A stretch of DNA of 64,000 nucleotides from Silene conica (taxonomy: Eukaryota > Streptophyta > Magnoliopsida > Caryophyllales > Caryophyllaceae). How positions within the stretch are numbered: the first letter of the stretch is position 1; every line of letters starts with the position of its first letter. The position numbers and the translations under genes are program-made. The stretch spans positions 75,018,861-75,082,860 of the forward strand of contig CM055316.2 of NCBI GenBank assembly GCA_029255685.2, given 5' to 3'. Below are positions 25,270 through 37,360 of this stretch, piece by piece. The notes beneath the pieces were generated by a model. It saw only the letters and a list, made by a program, of their open reading frames with translations, was not told the DNA's origin and did no database searches.

Positions 25270-27739
25270 ATGAAGCTAATTGTACCATTTCAATGGGTGG
25301 TCAAAGGCAGAGGTGGCCTAATTCTAGGCTCAGTCATCCCTTGTGCCCTCTATTACCTCTTACAGCTCTACCACCGCCGTGACCGGCCACCTCGACTGGC
25401 CTCCCTAGAACCTGCCCCGGTTTCTTCCAGGGCTCACGTGCTCTCGAAGCCTAACGAGTCACCTTATTATATGGGGTTGGACAAGGCTACAGATGACCCT
25501 TACCATGTGGACCTTAATCCTAATGGGGTCATGCAGCTAGGTTTAGCTGATAATTTGGTACATCTCTTTTTTCGTAACAATTCTCACTTAAAACGATCTT
25601 ATTATAGGTCTAGTATACTATTTATATTATGAGTTTCGAGGTTTACATCTAACTGTATAGTACAGTACAACCTAGTGTTACTCCATGAGTCCACGACAAC
25701 AATTTAAAATGAAAGACAATCCTGTTATATGTTATAAACGATTTTTTATATTTGCATCGGTTTATATGTTTTGTGGTTTGTAGCTATGTTTGGATTTGAT
25801 TCAAAAATGGGTAGCCAAAAATTGGGACACATCAATTGGAAATGACAGTGAAGTAGGGATCAAAGGAATTGCTCCATACCAGCCATTGGATGGACTTTTG
25901 GACTTGAAACTGGTAATTTTTGGAACTGTACCATCATTTTTCGAGCTTCGTGTCCCGTATTTAAAACTATATCATATTGTATGGATCGACTGTCACTTCA
26001 TAATACTTTAACAAAACTATTTGACAACCTTAAAAATGTTACTGAGTAACTAATCTTAAGTCTTAACCACTAGACTACTACCTATCTACCTATTCCGATT
26101 TCCGAACCATTAGTTTACAAAGCATAAGCATAATTTGGTTACTTCCAATAATATTGTAAATTATCGTCCTGGATTAACTGTTGTTAGCTCTGCAGGCAAT
26201 GGCAAATTTCATGTCAAAGGTTATGGGAAATGTGACATTTGATCCTTCAAGACTAGTATTGACTAGTGGCGCGACTCCTGCACTTGAGATACTCTCCTTT
26301 TGCCTAGCCGATCATGGTGATGCGTTTCTTATTCCGGCACCTTACTACTCTGGGTATTTCCCCAACACTTTTGTCACAACATTTTAACATTCTCAGATGT
26401 CATATGACTTTAAAGAGTTCAAATTTCGTCAATATTAAAATAACCTGTATCGCAAAACAAAGGAGATCGAGTGAGTATGAAGTGTAGTAGACCCAAACGG
26501 AAAAAAACCTGAATGATCCGTTCAGATTAGCAAAAAGTCAGCCGAACCCATCATATTGATTAAGCTTATCTGATTATTATTTTTGTTGTTCCTGTATTGA
26601 GATAGATTTCGGACAGTTTTGACAGGGACCTAGTTCGTACAGGAGTAAAGCTATTTCCCGTTCATTGTCGGAGCTCTGACAACTTCGCGTTAACAGTCAG
26701 TGCCCTCGATCAAGCCTACAATAATGCTACAAAACAAGGCCTTAAAGTTCGTGGAATCCGATTCTCAAACCCGTCAAATCCAATTGGAAATGTCCTCTCT
26801 AGGGACACATTGAACACCATTTTAGCCTTTGCCAGGGACAAAAACATTCACATTATTTCTGATGAAATTTACGCGGGTTCAGTCTATGGGTCTGAGGAAT
26901 TCATAAGCATGGCAGAAATTGTCCGAGGAGAAGACCGTGATACGCACCGTGTTCATATCATATATGGGATATCCAAGGGTCTTTCTCTTGCTGGTTTTAG
27001 GGTCGGATCAATCTATACCTTTAATGATAATGTGCTGATTGCTGCTAAAAAGTTATCAACTTTTTCTTCAATTTCTGCTCCAACCCAACGCTTGCTGATT
27101 TCCATGCTCTCTAATGAAAGGTTAGTGTGTCTTGTATGAGACGGTCTCACATAAAGGCCCAGTAAAGTTAATTTAACTCCAAACTTAAATGACTAGACTC
27201 AAACCCGATTGAATTGAAACAAAACCTTAATAATCTTGAAATGAACACGCGTGAAATGATCTATTTGTCAGGTCTACTTATATGTGAGGCCTTTATGTAT
27301 TTCTATTTGTCAGGTCTACTTATATGTGAGGCCTTTATGTATTTATATTTGATCGTGTTAGACCGTCTCATATACATTTTTTTGCTGTATTGACAGATTT
27401 ATACAAGAGTATTTGGACACCAAAGAAATAAAGCTCAAGAAGATGCATGATTTGTTCGTGTCGGGTTTGAAGCAGCTAGGGATCCCCTGTGCCAAGAGTG
27501 ACGCAGGGCTATTTTGTTGGGTCGACATGAGCGGGTTGATCAAGCCCGCCAATGAGAAAGGGGAGATGGAGTTGTGGAATAAACTGCTAACCGTAGGGAA
27601 GGTGTTTTTAATACCAGGGTCAGTGTTCAATTGCATTGAGCCTGGGTGGTTCAGGTGTTGTTTTAGTACATTATCTGAACATGATATTCCTCTGGTAATG
27701 AATAGGATTCAGAAAGCTTGTGGGATTACTAGCCTATGA
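25270..27739 (+). CDS. ACS10/ACS12-like PLP-dependent aminotransferase (copy C), 5 exons
   Basis: Exons 25270-25557, 25784-25912, 26196-26353, 26617-27120 and 27397-27739 give 473 residues in one frame. The first three junctions match copy B in phase. The protein starts [17 protein letters not shown] with a hydrophobic stretch ([18 protein letters not shown]) and a basic cluster, as in ACS12-type proteins, suggesting a membrane-anchored N-terminus. The catalytic domain shows [28 protein letters not shown] (cofactor-contacting Tyr at about 277), [13 protein letters not shown] (PLP Lys at about 312) and GWFRCCF. Unlike copy B, the active-site Tyr is kept, but the residue after the PLP Lys is Gly instead of Asp. 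Canonical LAEN is LADN. By family knowledge it is probably a transaminase rather than an ACC synthase. Its last intron is absent from copy B. Confidence 0.92.
27131..27377. mobile_element. MITE forming most of the last intron of copy C
   Basis: Inverted ends TGTATGAGACGGTCTCACA and GACCGTCTCATATACA bound about 247 bp of the 276-bp intron (27121-27396). Inside, a 43-bp unit (CTATTTGTCAGGTCTACTTA and following) is directly repeated at about 27261-27345. Only about 30 bp of the intron lie outside the element. Confidence 0.7.
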
Positions 27740-28598
27740 ATGGGCTAAATTCCGAATCAAATAGACTTGTATAAGACCGTCTTTTGTGTGAAATTATAAT
27801 TGTCTATTTGGATCATTATGGAGTCTTAATGGGTTTGATCACTAATGAATCATGGTTAGGCCTCATAAGGGTTTAGAAAATGAGAGATTAGCTTAGAAGT
27901 ACTTTTTCTATAAGAGTCGAATTCGCAACCGCTGCCTTTTTACCATATGTGCCTAAAAACACATTCTATGACTCATATGTTTTCATTTGTGACGGTTGAT
28001 ATCCGTTACCGGTTTGTAATGGGTCAAATAAAACTCATATAAGAGGATAAAGATAAATCATTTATGCTTCCTTATACCTTCTATTTTTTGTCTTATCTAC
28101 TTATGTGGATGATACTCAATCTGTTACAAGTTTGTGATGGCTATTCAGTAACTGTTTATAAGTGGAAGTGAAACAAACAGTTTTAGCACATGAGTATGTA
28201 CTTGACTTGAGCAAACTTTGAAGTTGTGGTCTAAGAAAGTTGTTTTGTCAGACCACCATTGTTTCCAGATTGAAGCGACCATCTAGTCCAAATCGTGTCC
28301 TTGTTAGATCAGATGTTATTGACTTATTGTTGGGTCTTTTGAATTGTATTCACTCTTCTCCATCTTAACAATAAAACCGATTAAATAGATGAATAAGATA
28401 AAAAGGCAAAATGTCTAGAAAATGATAATTTTTTATCCATTTTAAACCGATTAAATATATGACCGTTAGATCAACTTGAGTTGGGTCAACCGATCAGGTT
28501 AGTTTGGGTGATTTACATTCGAGTCAACAAGTTACAAATCAAGCTCGACTCATGAGTACAACTGTGCAAGGGTCGGTCGATTCCTATGTCTACGAGTA
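27740..28598. other. 3' flank of copy C, intergenic
   Basis: It contains relics of the GTATAAGACCGTC and GTGACGG..GGTTTGTAATGGGTC MITE-type words (27770, 27990-28030) but no complete element and no gene. Confidence 0.45.
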
Positions 28599-29228
28599 GG
28601 GATGACAATGGATCCAAGACCCTACCCTTGTCCGTTAGATCGGACCTTGAAAGGGCGGATATGGATCTTATTTTTATGGATTAAATGGATATGGGTAGTG
28701 TATGGTTCTAGAAAAATTTATGTGGATATGGATATTGATCTTGTCGCTAAGATCCATACCTTACCTAGATTCATATTTTTTATTTTATTTTTAAATTTTT
28801 TTATATATAAGAATAACTAACATTTATAGAAGTGATATTGTCTTATCTTTTATTCAACGTTATTAGTCGGTTTTCTTATTTCATAGTCATTGATGAATTT
28901 ACAACCCAATTTAAATATTCGAGAAACAACAAATAGTTTTTTCATCCTACAAATAATAAATTACATGGTAATTTGTTTCTTTATGATGATAGATATCAAC
29001 ATATTTTATATCGATAATTCCATTAAACATTCTAATGCGTTTTATGTAATTTTAATAGTGAACATACATTTAGAATATGAAGAAATTAACGAAATATTTT
29101 GAAAAAGATTTGACTTATTTATGACTCATACCTATGGATCTGGATATGAGTATGAAAATTTTAGACCTTGTAAATTTGGATATAAATCTTATAAAACCCT
29201 TCTCAAACCCTACCCATTATCATCTCCC
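28599..29228. mobile_element. MITE-like element with GGGATGACAATGG ends
   Basis: The left end GGGATGACAATGGATCC and the right end ACCCATTATCATCTCCC are inverted. Sub-terminal words (GGATATGGAT, CCTACCC) repeat on both sides. The middle is very AT-rich. It has no coding capacity. I could not find an obvious target duplication. Confidence 0.5.
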
Positions 29229-29298
29229 TCTGTTTTCTTTTGTCTTAATTTCAGCTCCTTCCCATTTTGTTTGGATGTATTCCATTAAGTTTTATTTA

Positions 29299-30737
29299 GG
29301 ATAATTTGTGAGAAACTACCTTACATTTATGTCCATTTGTGAACAACTACCTTACTTTTTTTTTTGTTAAAAACTACCTTTTATTTTAATTTTTTGTTAA
29401 AAACTACCTAAAAAAAATTTCTGAGGCCAATTTCTATTTATGAGTTAGATTTCACACGTGTGAGTTCTCTAAATTTTCATTCCTATTCACGAATAGCATA
29501 GAGTTCATACGATTTAGCCCATGTTCATCATCCGGACCAATTATTCCACATGCTTAAAGAAAGAAATTGAAGCTAATGGCAAAAATTCCCTTTCGTTTAG
29601 AACTTTAAATAAGAAGGATAAGCTTGGATATCAAGTTTAACGACAAAATAAGAATGAAAATTTAGAGAAATCACACATGTGAAACCAATAATAAAAAGAA
29701 ATTGGCGTCAAAACTTTTTTTTAGGTAGTTTTTAACAAAAAATTAAGGGTCGTACTTTTTCACATACGGATTTTACTCTTTCACAAACGTAAATTACATT
29801 TTTTACCCCTTTCATTTTTCAATCATCTCTCAAGTCTCATCCTACTTACTCCATTCACCACCATTGCCAACACCTCCATTCCCCTACTTGACTACCACCA
29901 ACCACCCCATATCACCAGAGATCCCACCAGACACCTTTCGCACAGCCCCTATCACAGCCGAGGCAATCGTCGCACATGAACATCTTCATCGTTCTTCCAT
30001 GTATGTAAAACTCATTAACTCATTAATTAAGAAAAAATAGACAAAATAATTAGGTCTTGAATGACAATTTGATTGAAATATGTCGCACAATTCATTGTTT
30101 ACCTATTATCTATGGATACAACACTACTTGCACAATCTTAAGGAATTTGGGGCTGGATTCTGGGCACACAACTAGGATGAAGGCAAAACATATAGTTTTG
30201 ATTTTTATTTTATAAATCAACCTACTACAACTTATTCATTGTTTTCCAATTATCTATGAATACAACACAACTTGCATAAATTTAAGGAATTTAGGGTTGA
30301 ATTCTGGGCACACAACGATGAAGGCGAAGTATCTAGTCTTGATTTTTTTATTTTGTAGATCAACTCACAACAATTTAGTCGTACAAGTGTACAACGCAAT
30401 TTTGATATGAAAAACTGAAGTAACTACTAGTTGGATATGAGAAATTGAAGTAACTACTAGTTTGATATGAGAATTAAGATGCAGAATTGAATAATTTGAG
30501 TGAAATTTGATTAGGTTTTAGGAGAAATAAAAAAGTTAAAACTAAGGTTTTTTTTAACTTGAGGGAAGGGTATTGGTTGGAAATATTGTGAAAAAAATGT
30601 ATGTGAAAAAGTAAAAGTCGTATGTGAAAGAGTAATTCCGAAAATTAAAATGAAAGGTAGTTTTTAACCAAAAACAAAAAGTAAGGTAGTTGTTCACAAA
30701 TGGACATAAATGTAAGGTAGTTTCTCACAAATTATCC
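29299..30737. mobile_element. Non-autonomous MULE with 9-bp target duplication
   Basis: Inverted terminal repeats of about 95 bp are nearly identical (GGATAATTTGTGAGAAACTA at the left, its inverse at 30718-30737). The perfect 9-bp duplication TTTTATTTA lies at 29290-29298 and 30738-30746. Inside are a second inverted pair (about 29420-29500 and 29645-29725) and a tandem pair of about 140 bp (about 30090-30225 and 30230-30350). A C-rich patch at 29840-30000 looks unlike the AT-rich surroundings and may be captured DNA, but I do not recognise it. Confidence 0.92.
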
Positions 30738-30746
30738 TTTTATTTA

Positions 30747-31456
30747 CGATCAATCAATTATGTTCAGTTAATCTTTTCACAAAATTAACTTTTAATTCAA
30801 CTAAAATCATTCCAGCTCAGTTCCAATCAATTTAGTTCAATTAAGCTATATTCCAATTAATCCAATTCAGCTCGTTTCAATCGAAAATTCACATTCACCT
30901 CTACCGGCTTTACCAACTAGATTTCTATCCAGTTAGATAAAATCATAAAAGAACACCCCTTTCTAGGAATCGAAAGCCGTCCCACAGAAACTATAACAAA
31001 CAAAAAAAGCCAAATGATCAGATATCCTTATCAAATGGAGCGGGTTCATAAAGAAAGGTGGACCCCAACAAATTCAAATTCCCCGGAATTCCTGTTATTT
31101 TCTGTTGTTGTTTTGTTACCAGAATTCACAATTCCCACGCTTACACCCCTTCACCTTAACCTCAACCTCAACCTTAACAAACATCAACAACAACAGCTAT
31201 ATCCCTCTCTAATCCCTCCTGTTTATTTTCTCTCTCCTAGGGTTTCTGTTCCCTTCAGAAACCCGCCATTATAATAACAACACCACATTTCTCTCTTTTT
31301 CAGTTTGCCTTTTTAATTGCTTTATTTACCATCAATGGAGGCGTAAATTTTAATCCTTTTCGTATTTTAATTTGCGTATTCCTCCATTGATGATAATGAT
31401 GTTGTTTTATTATTAATTAATTGATTACTTTAACGGAAATTATTTTTGAGGAAGGT
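30747..31456 (+). promoter_or_regulatory. Promoter and 5' UTR region of the TPX2-like gene
   Basis: Pyrimidine-rich leader-like sequence (CTCTCTCCTAGGGTTTCTG, about 31230) typical of plant 5' UTRs precedes the start codon. CAACAACAACAGC and CTCAACCTCAACC repeats occur at 31150-31195. Short ORFs here do not resemble proteins. Confidence 0.45.
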
Positions 31457-34400
31457 ATGGAGGAAACGTGTGAGAAAGAATGTGTATTTGAGGATTCCCT
31501 AGAAATTGATTTTGATTATGAGTTTGATGTTGCCAAGTTTTTTGATTTTTTACGACCCGAGACGGTTCATGATGTTGAGGATTCTGAACGTTGGTTTAAT
31601 TTAGCTCAAGGCCATCCTCCTTCTCGTATGTTCAATTTTTCCATTTTTTGTCATTTGTTTGAATTGATGCGTTTTTCTTAATTAGTCTTGTTTAAGACCG
31701 TCTTAGCCCTTAGGCTTGCAACATTGCCATTTTAGGTATCGTTGAATGATCTTTAATCTGTATAACATTAAACATTGATAAAGGTCGTCTTGAGCTTAAA
31801 ACGGTCTCAAATGAGATACGTATGTTTTAATGTGTGTGACATTTCCAGGATGATTTTGGAGAATGATTTCTCGATTTATACTTTTTATGTGAATGTTGAC
31901 GTTCATAGCAAGGGATATACTCGAAAAATATAGGAGTTTTCAATAATTACGCTTAGGAAAAAGGAGTACCAAAATCGGGTGTATGGTGCCTAAAGCCGAT
32001 GTATTGTAATTGTTGAGCTATGCATTGAAATCGTTGAGTTGTAGGGTACCAAAAAAGTTGTTAAGCTATGTGAGGAACTTGTAGAGTTGTCGAAACTTTC
32101 TGTCAAGAAACCAACTCAACCAAAAGCTTAAGCCGATGGTTGGAGTTCGTTAATTCGTTTTTGGGCTTGAAGTGTGGGTGCTGGCGGGATTCCCTTGCCT
32201 GTTCTGATTATCCACTTTAGAATGGAGAAGGGTGGGATTCGAACCCGTGACCTTTGGTCACATGTCTCTGATACCATGTCAAGAAACCAACTCAACCAAA
32301 AGCTTAAGCCGATGGTTGGAGTTCCTTGATTCGTTTTATATTCTAACACTTTCAGAATTATTGGCGCTTTTACTAAAAAAAAGCAAGTTTCAGACATCAT
32401 TAGCCGTTTTGTGGGCGTTGTTGGCCAGATATAACTAGTTCGTGTAGTAATGTAAGATGCCATTGTTTGCGGAATGCTTTGTTGATAATCTATACGGAAA
32501 ATATGCTTGTGAGTTGCGAAGATCAGAGTAATCATGTCGTATACGTTATACGTAGGAACTAGTAGAACATTGTATCCTGTTTTTAACTGTGGTAGACTTT
32601 TCATTCAAATCCGTAACTTGGCTATCATTTTAACAGCTATATTACTGAAGTTGGAACTAGTAGCAGAAGAGTTTGGAGGCAGTGATACTTCTTCCTCCAA
32701 GTACGCGCATTCTTTAACCAATGAAGGTGCAGAATCTGAAGTTTTGTCTCGAGATAAAGGGAAAAAAGGTTTGGGCAAAATTAGCCTTTATCTTGCTTAC
32801 TGTTGAATGGTCTGTATTATATGTTTCTCACTGGTAACTTGTGCTGCTGTGTGAAAATGAGAGAACTTTATGGTGTTGCTGTAATGTTCAGATATCCTGT
32901 GTTGTAGGCCTTTGTTACAAGTCTTTTATTTCAAAGTAGCAAGTGTTTGATGCAATCCACGTTAAAATATTCTAAACGGGATATCAGTAAACAATATCTC
33001 TGTGTTAAAAATACGTAGGTAGGCTGCATACATTTGACCCCCTTACACCGATAAGTAACTTTAAGGCGCTGCAGAATGTTCTTGTTCTTGTATTCTAAGA
33101 AGTCATCGTTGGACGTGGTTAAGCAGAAAGTACAGTAATTTTATTCTAAAATGGAACAAATAAATTTACAGGTCCAGCCTTGTTGAGGTCAAAGTCTATA
33201 AATCAGTCGTGTTTGCTAAAGAGCTCGAGGCTGTTACAACCTACAGCTAGTCTTCTGGCAAAGCAGAATCACCAGATTAGTGTCAGAGATCCTGGAAGGT
33301 ATGATTTAATGCATTGTATTTGTCTCTCTATGAAACATGCATTTTTTTTTCATACAAGCCCAAACACCTTCACATTATTCTGACTGCCCTGTTCATTTTC
33401 ATTTCCGAATGTAGGTTTCAGAAGCCTGGAAGTCCACTTAAGTCTCCTGGGTATATAATTGCCACCAAAAGGCAAAAGTTAGAGCATGGTTACTTGCTCA
33501 AGGTGAATATATAATTTGGTGTCACATATGACATATTCTGACACTAGACTCACTGAACTTTTTTTTATTAATGTGGGATATGGTTTCGTGAGTTACGAAG
33601 AGGCTAACCAGTCTCAGTAGTTCTTGGTGCGGTATATACTTTAGACACTTTAGATGCAATTCTGTTTACAAATGGATCTTTTTCCTTGCAGAGGAACATA
33701 AATGTGCCTTTAACGGCATTGTTTGTGACTCATTTCTATTTTTGCTCATGTACTCTCAGGTTGCTCATCTCAAACACCAAACGAGTTTCTCGCACAAGTT
33801 ACCTAAAATGGTTAGATCATTTTTTGAAAAATTTGAAGTTGGATTTTAGAGTTACTTAGCTGTTCTAGATTTTGTCGTTTCCTAAACATCATGGTGTCAC
33901 CATATGGCTCGAAAAATATTCAATGGTAAGAAGACTGTTATTCATGACTGTCGGTCTATATTCAGGTTGGATTCTGTGATGTGAACTGCCATGCAAGGCC
34001 AAAGCTCACTGTTCCAAAGGAACCCAAACTAGAAACAGCCAACAGAGCACAGCGACACAGGTAGGCAAATTTTAACACCGAACCAAGTAATATTAGGGCT
34101 TAGCGGCCTTGTTGATGTGTGAGTAACATGTATTCTGTATTTCAGGTCCAAAGATAGTGAGGATCTAGGCCGGAGTACCAAAGTTGGTAACTTTTACTGA
34201 AGACAATATGATGATGATATGGTCACATTTAAAATCGTTGTAATATTAGTTTGCTTGCCTTGCCAGATTTTGGAACCTAAGCCGAAGCGCACACAATCGT
34301 TAACTCCAGAGATCCAGGTTAGTTTTCCTTTGATATGCAGTTCTAGTTATGAAGCAAACCGTAAGGATATCTGTCTTAAGAGTTATGTTTGTCTAGTGCA

Positions 34401-35195
34401 GGGTGGAAAAGTCAATCATGCCAAGGGTGCAACGCAAAAGGGGAGATTGCTGGACACAAAAAAGTACATATTGAATGACAACATGCTATGCTTTTTAGTC
34501 CTTTTGCACTAGATTATGCTGAATGCTTGTTCTGGTTTCTGTATCTGGTTAGCCCCCTCTGAATTTGGGTGGAGGCTGCAGTCCCGGCAAATATGTTGTT
34601 CCATTGGACTCTCAAAACACGGCTGATTTGAGGGCCCAAATACTTGAGTATCATTATATTTAGCTTTTGCTTGTTTATGTATCAAAAATGTAGGGTAGGA
34701 AGATAAAAGAACTTCCCTAGCTGATTGCTGATATTAAACCTGGTCACTACTGAGTGCTAACACAGTTATGTTTCCAGGTCAAAATCCTTCAATGCTACAA
34801 TGTTTGAGAAATCTGATCACATATATAGAACCCGTGCAGTGACGAAGAAGGTATGCTTAAAAGAGGCATGATTTTTCCAACAGGATTGAAGCTTTACATC
34901 TGACTTATTCACTTACTCCAAATCTATTCTCCTTGCAGAGTTTATCAAATAAAGAAGATATCGGCAGTCTTCAAAACTCCAAACGAGAGACCACGGTTTT
35001 AAAGGTGATTTTGCAACTAGTTTTTGGGTGTTTTGCCAAATTCTTTTCTTTCCTGTGTTTCCTGTTCTGTGGAACTCCTAGTTTACCTTACTTGCAATTA
35101 ATCTTGAAGGAATCGAAGAAAACCAGCTGTAAGAAAAATTTGCAAACTCCATTGAATGAATTGTTCAGCCAGGTAAGCTATTGGGATGGTTATGC

Positions 35196-35236
<41 letters not shown>

Positions 35237-35659
35237 GCAGTAAGGATGGTTATGCAGTTGTTCACCTGTTCCTGCCTGCTCCGACTTTTTTATTATCAAT
35301 GCTTGATCACTTCATTTATGCTGTTTATCATGAATAATTGTCAGATGTCTCTTGACTCTGAAGATCAATCAAGCTCAGTGCTTGAAGATGATCAAGCACT
35401 CCAAACCAAGGTACGAGTCCCATTACTCAATTTGCCTGTAAGCAAACCAACTTGCCGACATGGCAAGCTTAATGAAACGAATTTGATGAAAAGAAATTCC
35501 TTGTGTTCTAATGAAGGATTTAAAGAAGAACGTTCGTTGCACCATGAAGGAAAACAAGGTATGTTAGTATCGTATTCAAGTTACAGAAGATTAGATGAAG
35601 TAATTGATACAAAGAACAAAGCCCGGTGTGCTATTTCAGAATGCAAACAGAGTTACTGA
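31457..35659 (+). CDS. TPX2-like microtubule-associated protein, about 12 exons
   Basis: In-frame exons: 31457-31625, 32637-32768, 33172-33298, 33415-33502, 33966-34060, 34146-34182, 34267-34317, 34402-34463, 34778-34850, 34939-35004, 35110-35172 and 35345-35659, about 425 residues. The N-terminus has the hallmark EIDFDYEFDVAKFFDF, then RPET, ERWF and HPPSP. These match plant TPX2-family proteins, which bind Aurora kinase and spindle microtubules. The middle is basic and Ser/Lys-rich (SINQSCLLKSS, GSPLKSPGYIIATKRQK, RPKLTVPKEPKLETANRAQRH, FNATMFEKSDHIYRTRAVTKK). I see no C-terminal TPX2 repeats, so this is a short TPX2-like type. Exon 6 uses a weak donor (AAA|GTTGGT), chosen to keep frame. 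The last exon could instead splice onward near 35404 or 35558. Intron 1 holds a mini-TRIM and intron 11 a poly-T insertion. Confidence 0.75.
32101..32348 (-). mobile_element. Very small TRIM-like element in a TPX2-like intron
   Basis: Read on the minus strand, a LTR-like unit of about 72 bp (32348-32277) starts TGTTAGAATATAAAACGAAT and ends TTTCTTGACA. It is followed directly by the primer-binding word TGGTATCAGAGAC. About 115 bp later a second copy (about 32161-32101) ends the same way. The 5-bp duplication CTTTC flanks it (32096-32100 and 32349-32353). Total length is only 248 bp. The second LTR lacks the first few bases. The internal part also holds a tRNA B-box-like GGTTCGAATCC. Confidence 0.8.
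35198..35243 (-). mobile_element. Poly(A)-only retroposon insertion (38 T) with 16-bp duplication
   Basis: A run of 38 T (35198-35235) plus GGCAGTAA is flanked by an exact 16-bp direct repeat, GGATGGTTATGCAGTT, at 35184-35199 and 35244-35259. This looks like the tail of a LINE-driven insertion on the minus strand with almost no body. It lies in intron 11 of the TPX2-like gene. Confidence 0.75.
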
Positions 35660-37360
35660 GAAATCAACAAGGTGTTGCCTGAAGCAAAGTCAAGCTGCCG
35701 GAGGGAGGATGATAGATATCGGAAGTTAATCCATTGGTGATAGGTAAGAGATAATACAGCTTATGTTGGTTTCAGGCTTTTTTCTGTACTTCCAATATAC
35801 GCATTTTATAAGAAATTCACTGAATTATGACAACTACCCTTTTCAAGAGCAACAGAATCTTGATTCATATGCCTCAGAGAAAGTTTGTTCCTTCCGTAAT
35901 TTGATGCACGTTTGGTGAATGAACTCCGGCAGCCTATATAGTTTGCAGGCTACAGCCTACAGCATATGTACTCTTTGGTGTATCATACGTGCTCACCGTC
36001 ATATTTTACATATCTTATAGACCTATTATAATGTATGGAAGTTCATGTAAAACATTCGAAATTTTAAGTACATAAAAGAAATCAAGAAGGCCATGAAATG
36101 CTGTTCGTTTTAGTGGTCCAAGCTAGCCCCTCCTTCCTTACCCCCATTATTCGCGGATGCTCGGATCCCTTGATGCAGTGGGGTAATGTTGTTATTGTTT
36201 GTCGCTCTCTGGGCAGCCCCTTCACTTTAACCTAAATAAGACAAGGTGAGTGTCATTTTATATTGCTGATTAACAATGACAACATTATGGTCCAATGCTG
36301 CAGGAGTCTGGCAATTCACTGAAGTTTGTCAAGATAACCAACCATCATAATCATGCATTGCGTCGTGTTTGGTTGAAGCAGGAAGACACAACTTCATTCA
36401 GATTGTAGATACCTTAGATTAAATTATAGGGTTCAAGGACGATCGAGATTAGGAGATGATTCATGTCAGCATGTCCGCGAGGTCTATCATCTTATTTACC
36501 GATTTTGTAGCTATGGGGCCTCCTATTCCAACTGATTTGTATAGCATTGTCTGGAGGAGAACTTGAGGAGGGAGGTAGGGTGTAAATGTGTGAATAATGG
36601 GAAAATAATGGATGGCCGCTAAGTTAGTAGATTTATTCGTCTTTGGTTTAACCAACGTTCTTATAAGACCGTTTGACTATAAACAGTCTCAGATCGGAAA
36701 CCAATGAATAATCGGTACAGGATCCCATAATGCGGGCATTCGTGTAACATTTCTGGTTTTCTTAACCATTTTTATCGTCCTATCTTTTCTGAGTTGTATC
36801 CATGGAGTAGGTGAGTTTAACAATGTTAACCAGTCAGCCAAATGCATACCGAGTCAAGAACCTTTCCATCTTCTCTTCTTTCATCGACGACTTCACGGTG
36901 AATAATTTAAATCCTGGATAAGTTACTGTAAAATGTTTTCAACTCTTTTCTTCATTCATCCACAACTTTGAATGGTTAAATTAAGACCATAATCACATTC
37001 ACTGTAGAAAATGAAGAGAATTCAAACTCGAACGTTGGGTTACAAAACGTATAATATTAACTCCTTTCACTTAAATAAACTTCGGTTTCATAAGCGTGCA
37101 ATCTGCAGAATTTTAGGATTTGATGTAACAAGAGAACTAATCCATAAATTATCCAACATAGCTGTACTTGTAATCTTGAACTCCTATATCTAAAAGCGAG
37201 ACAGTAGCTCAATCGAAGGAAAAAAATGATGAAAACTAGCTACAATCTTTCCTGTAATATCCGCCAAAACTTTGACCGCCTAATGGCTCTTGCCAAGACT
37301 GACCCTAACGACTCCAAAAGATGCTCTCGACTAAGCAGGGTAAGGGGTCTCGAGTGTATT
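35660..37360. other. Convergent 3' regions of the TPX2-like and Sec24 genes
   Basis: 35660-36420 probably holds the 3' UTR of the TPX2-like gene. GATAGGTAAGAG (35740) and GCTGCAGGAG (36300) could be a UTR intron. About 36660-36700 has TAAGACCGTTT...CAGTCTCAGATCGG MITE-like words. 37000-37360 is the 3' UTR side of the Sec24 gene. Short ORFs here have no recognisable product. Confidence 0.45.
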
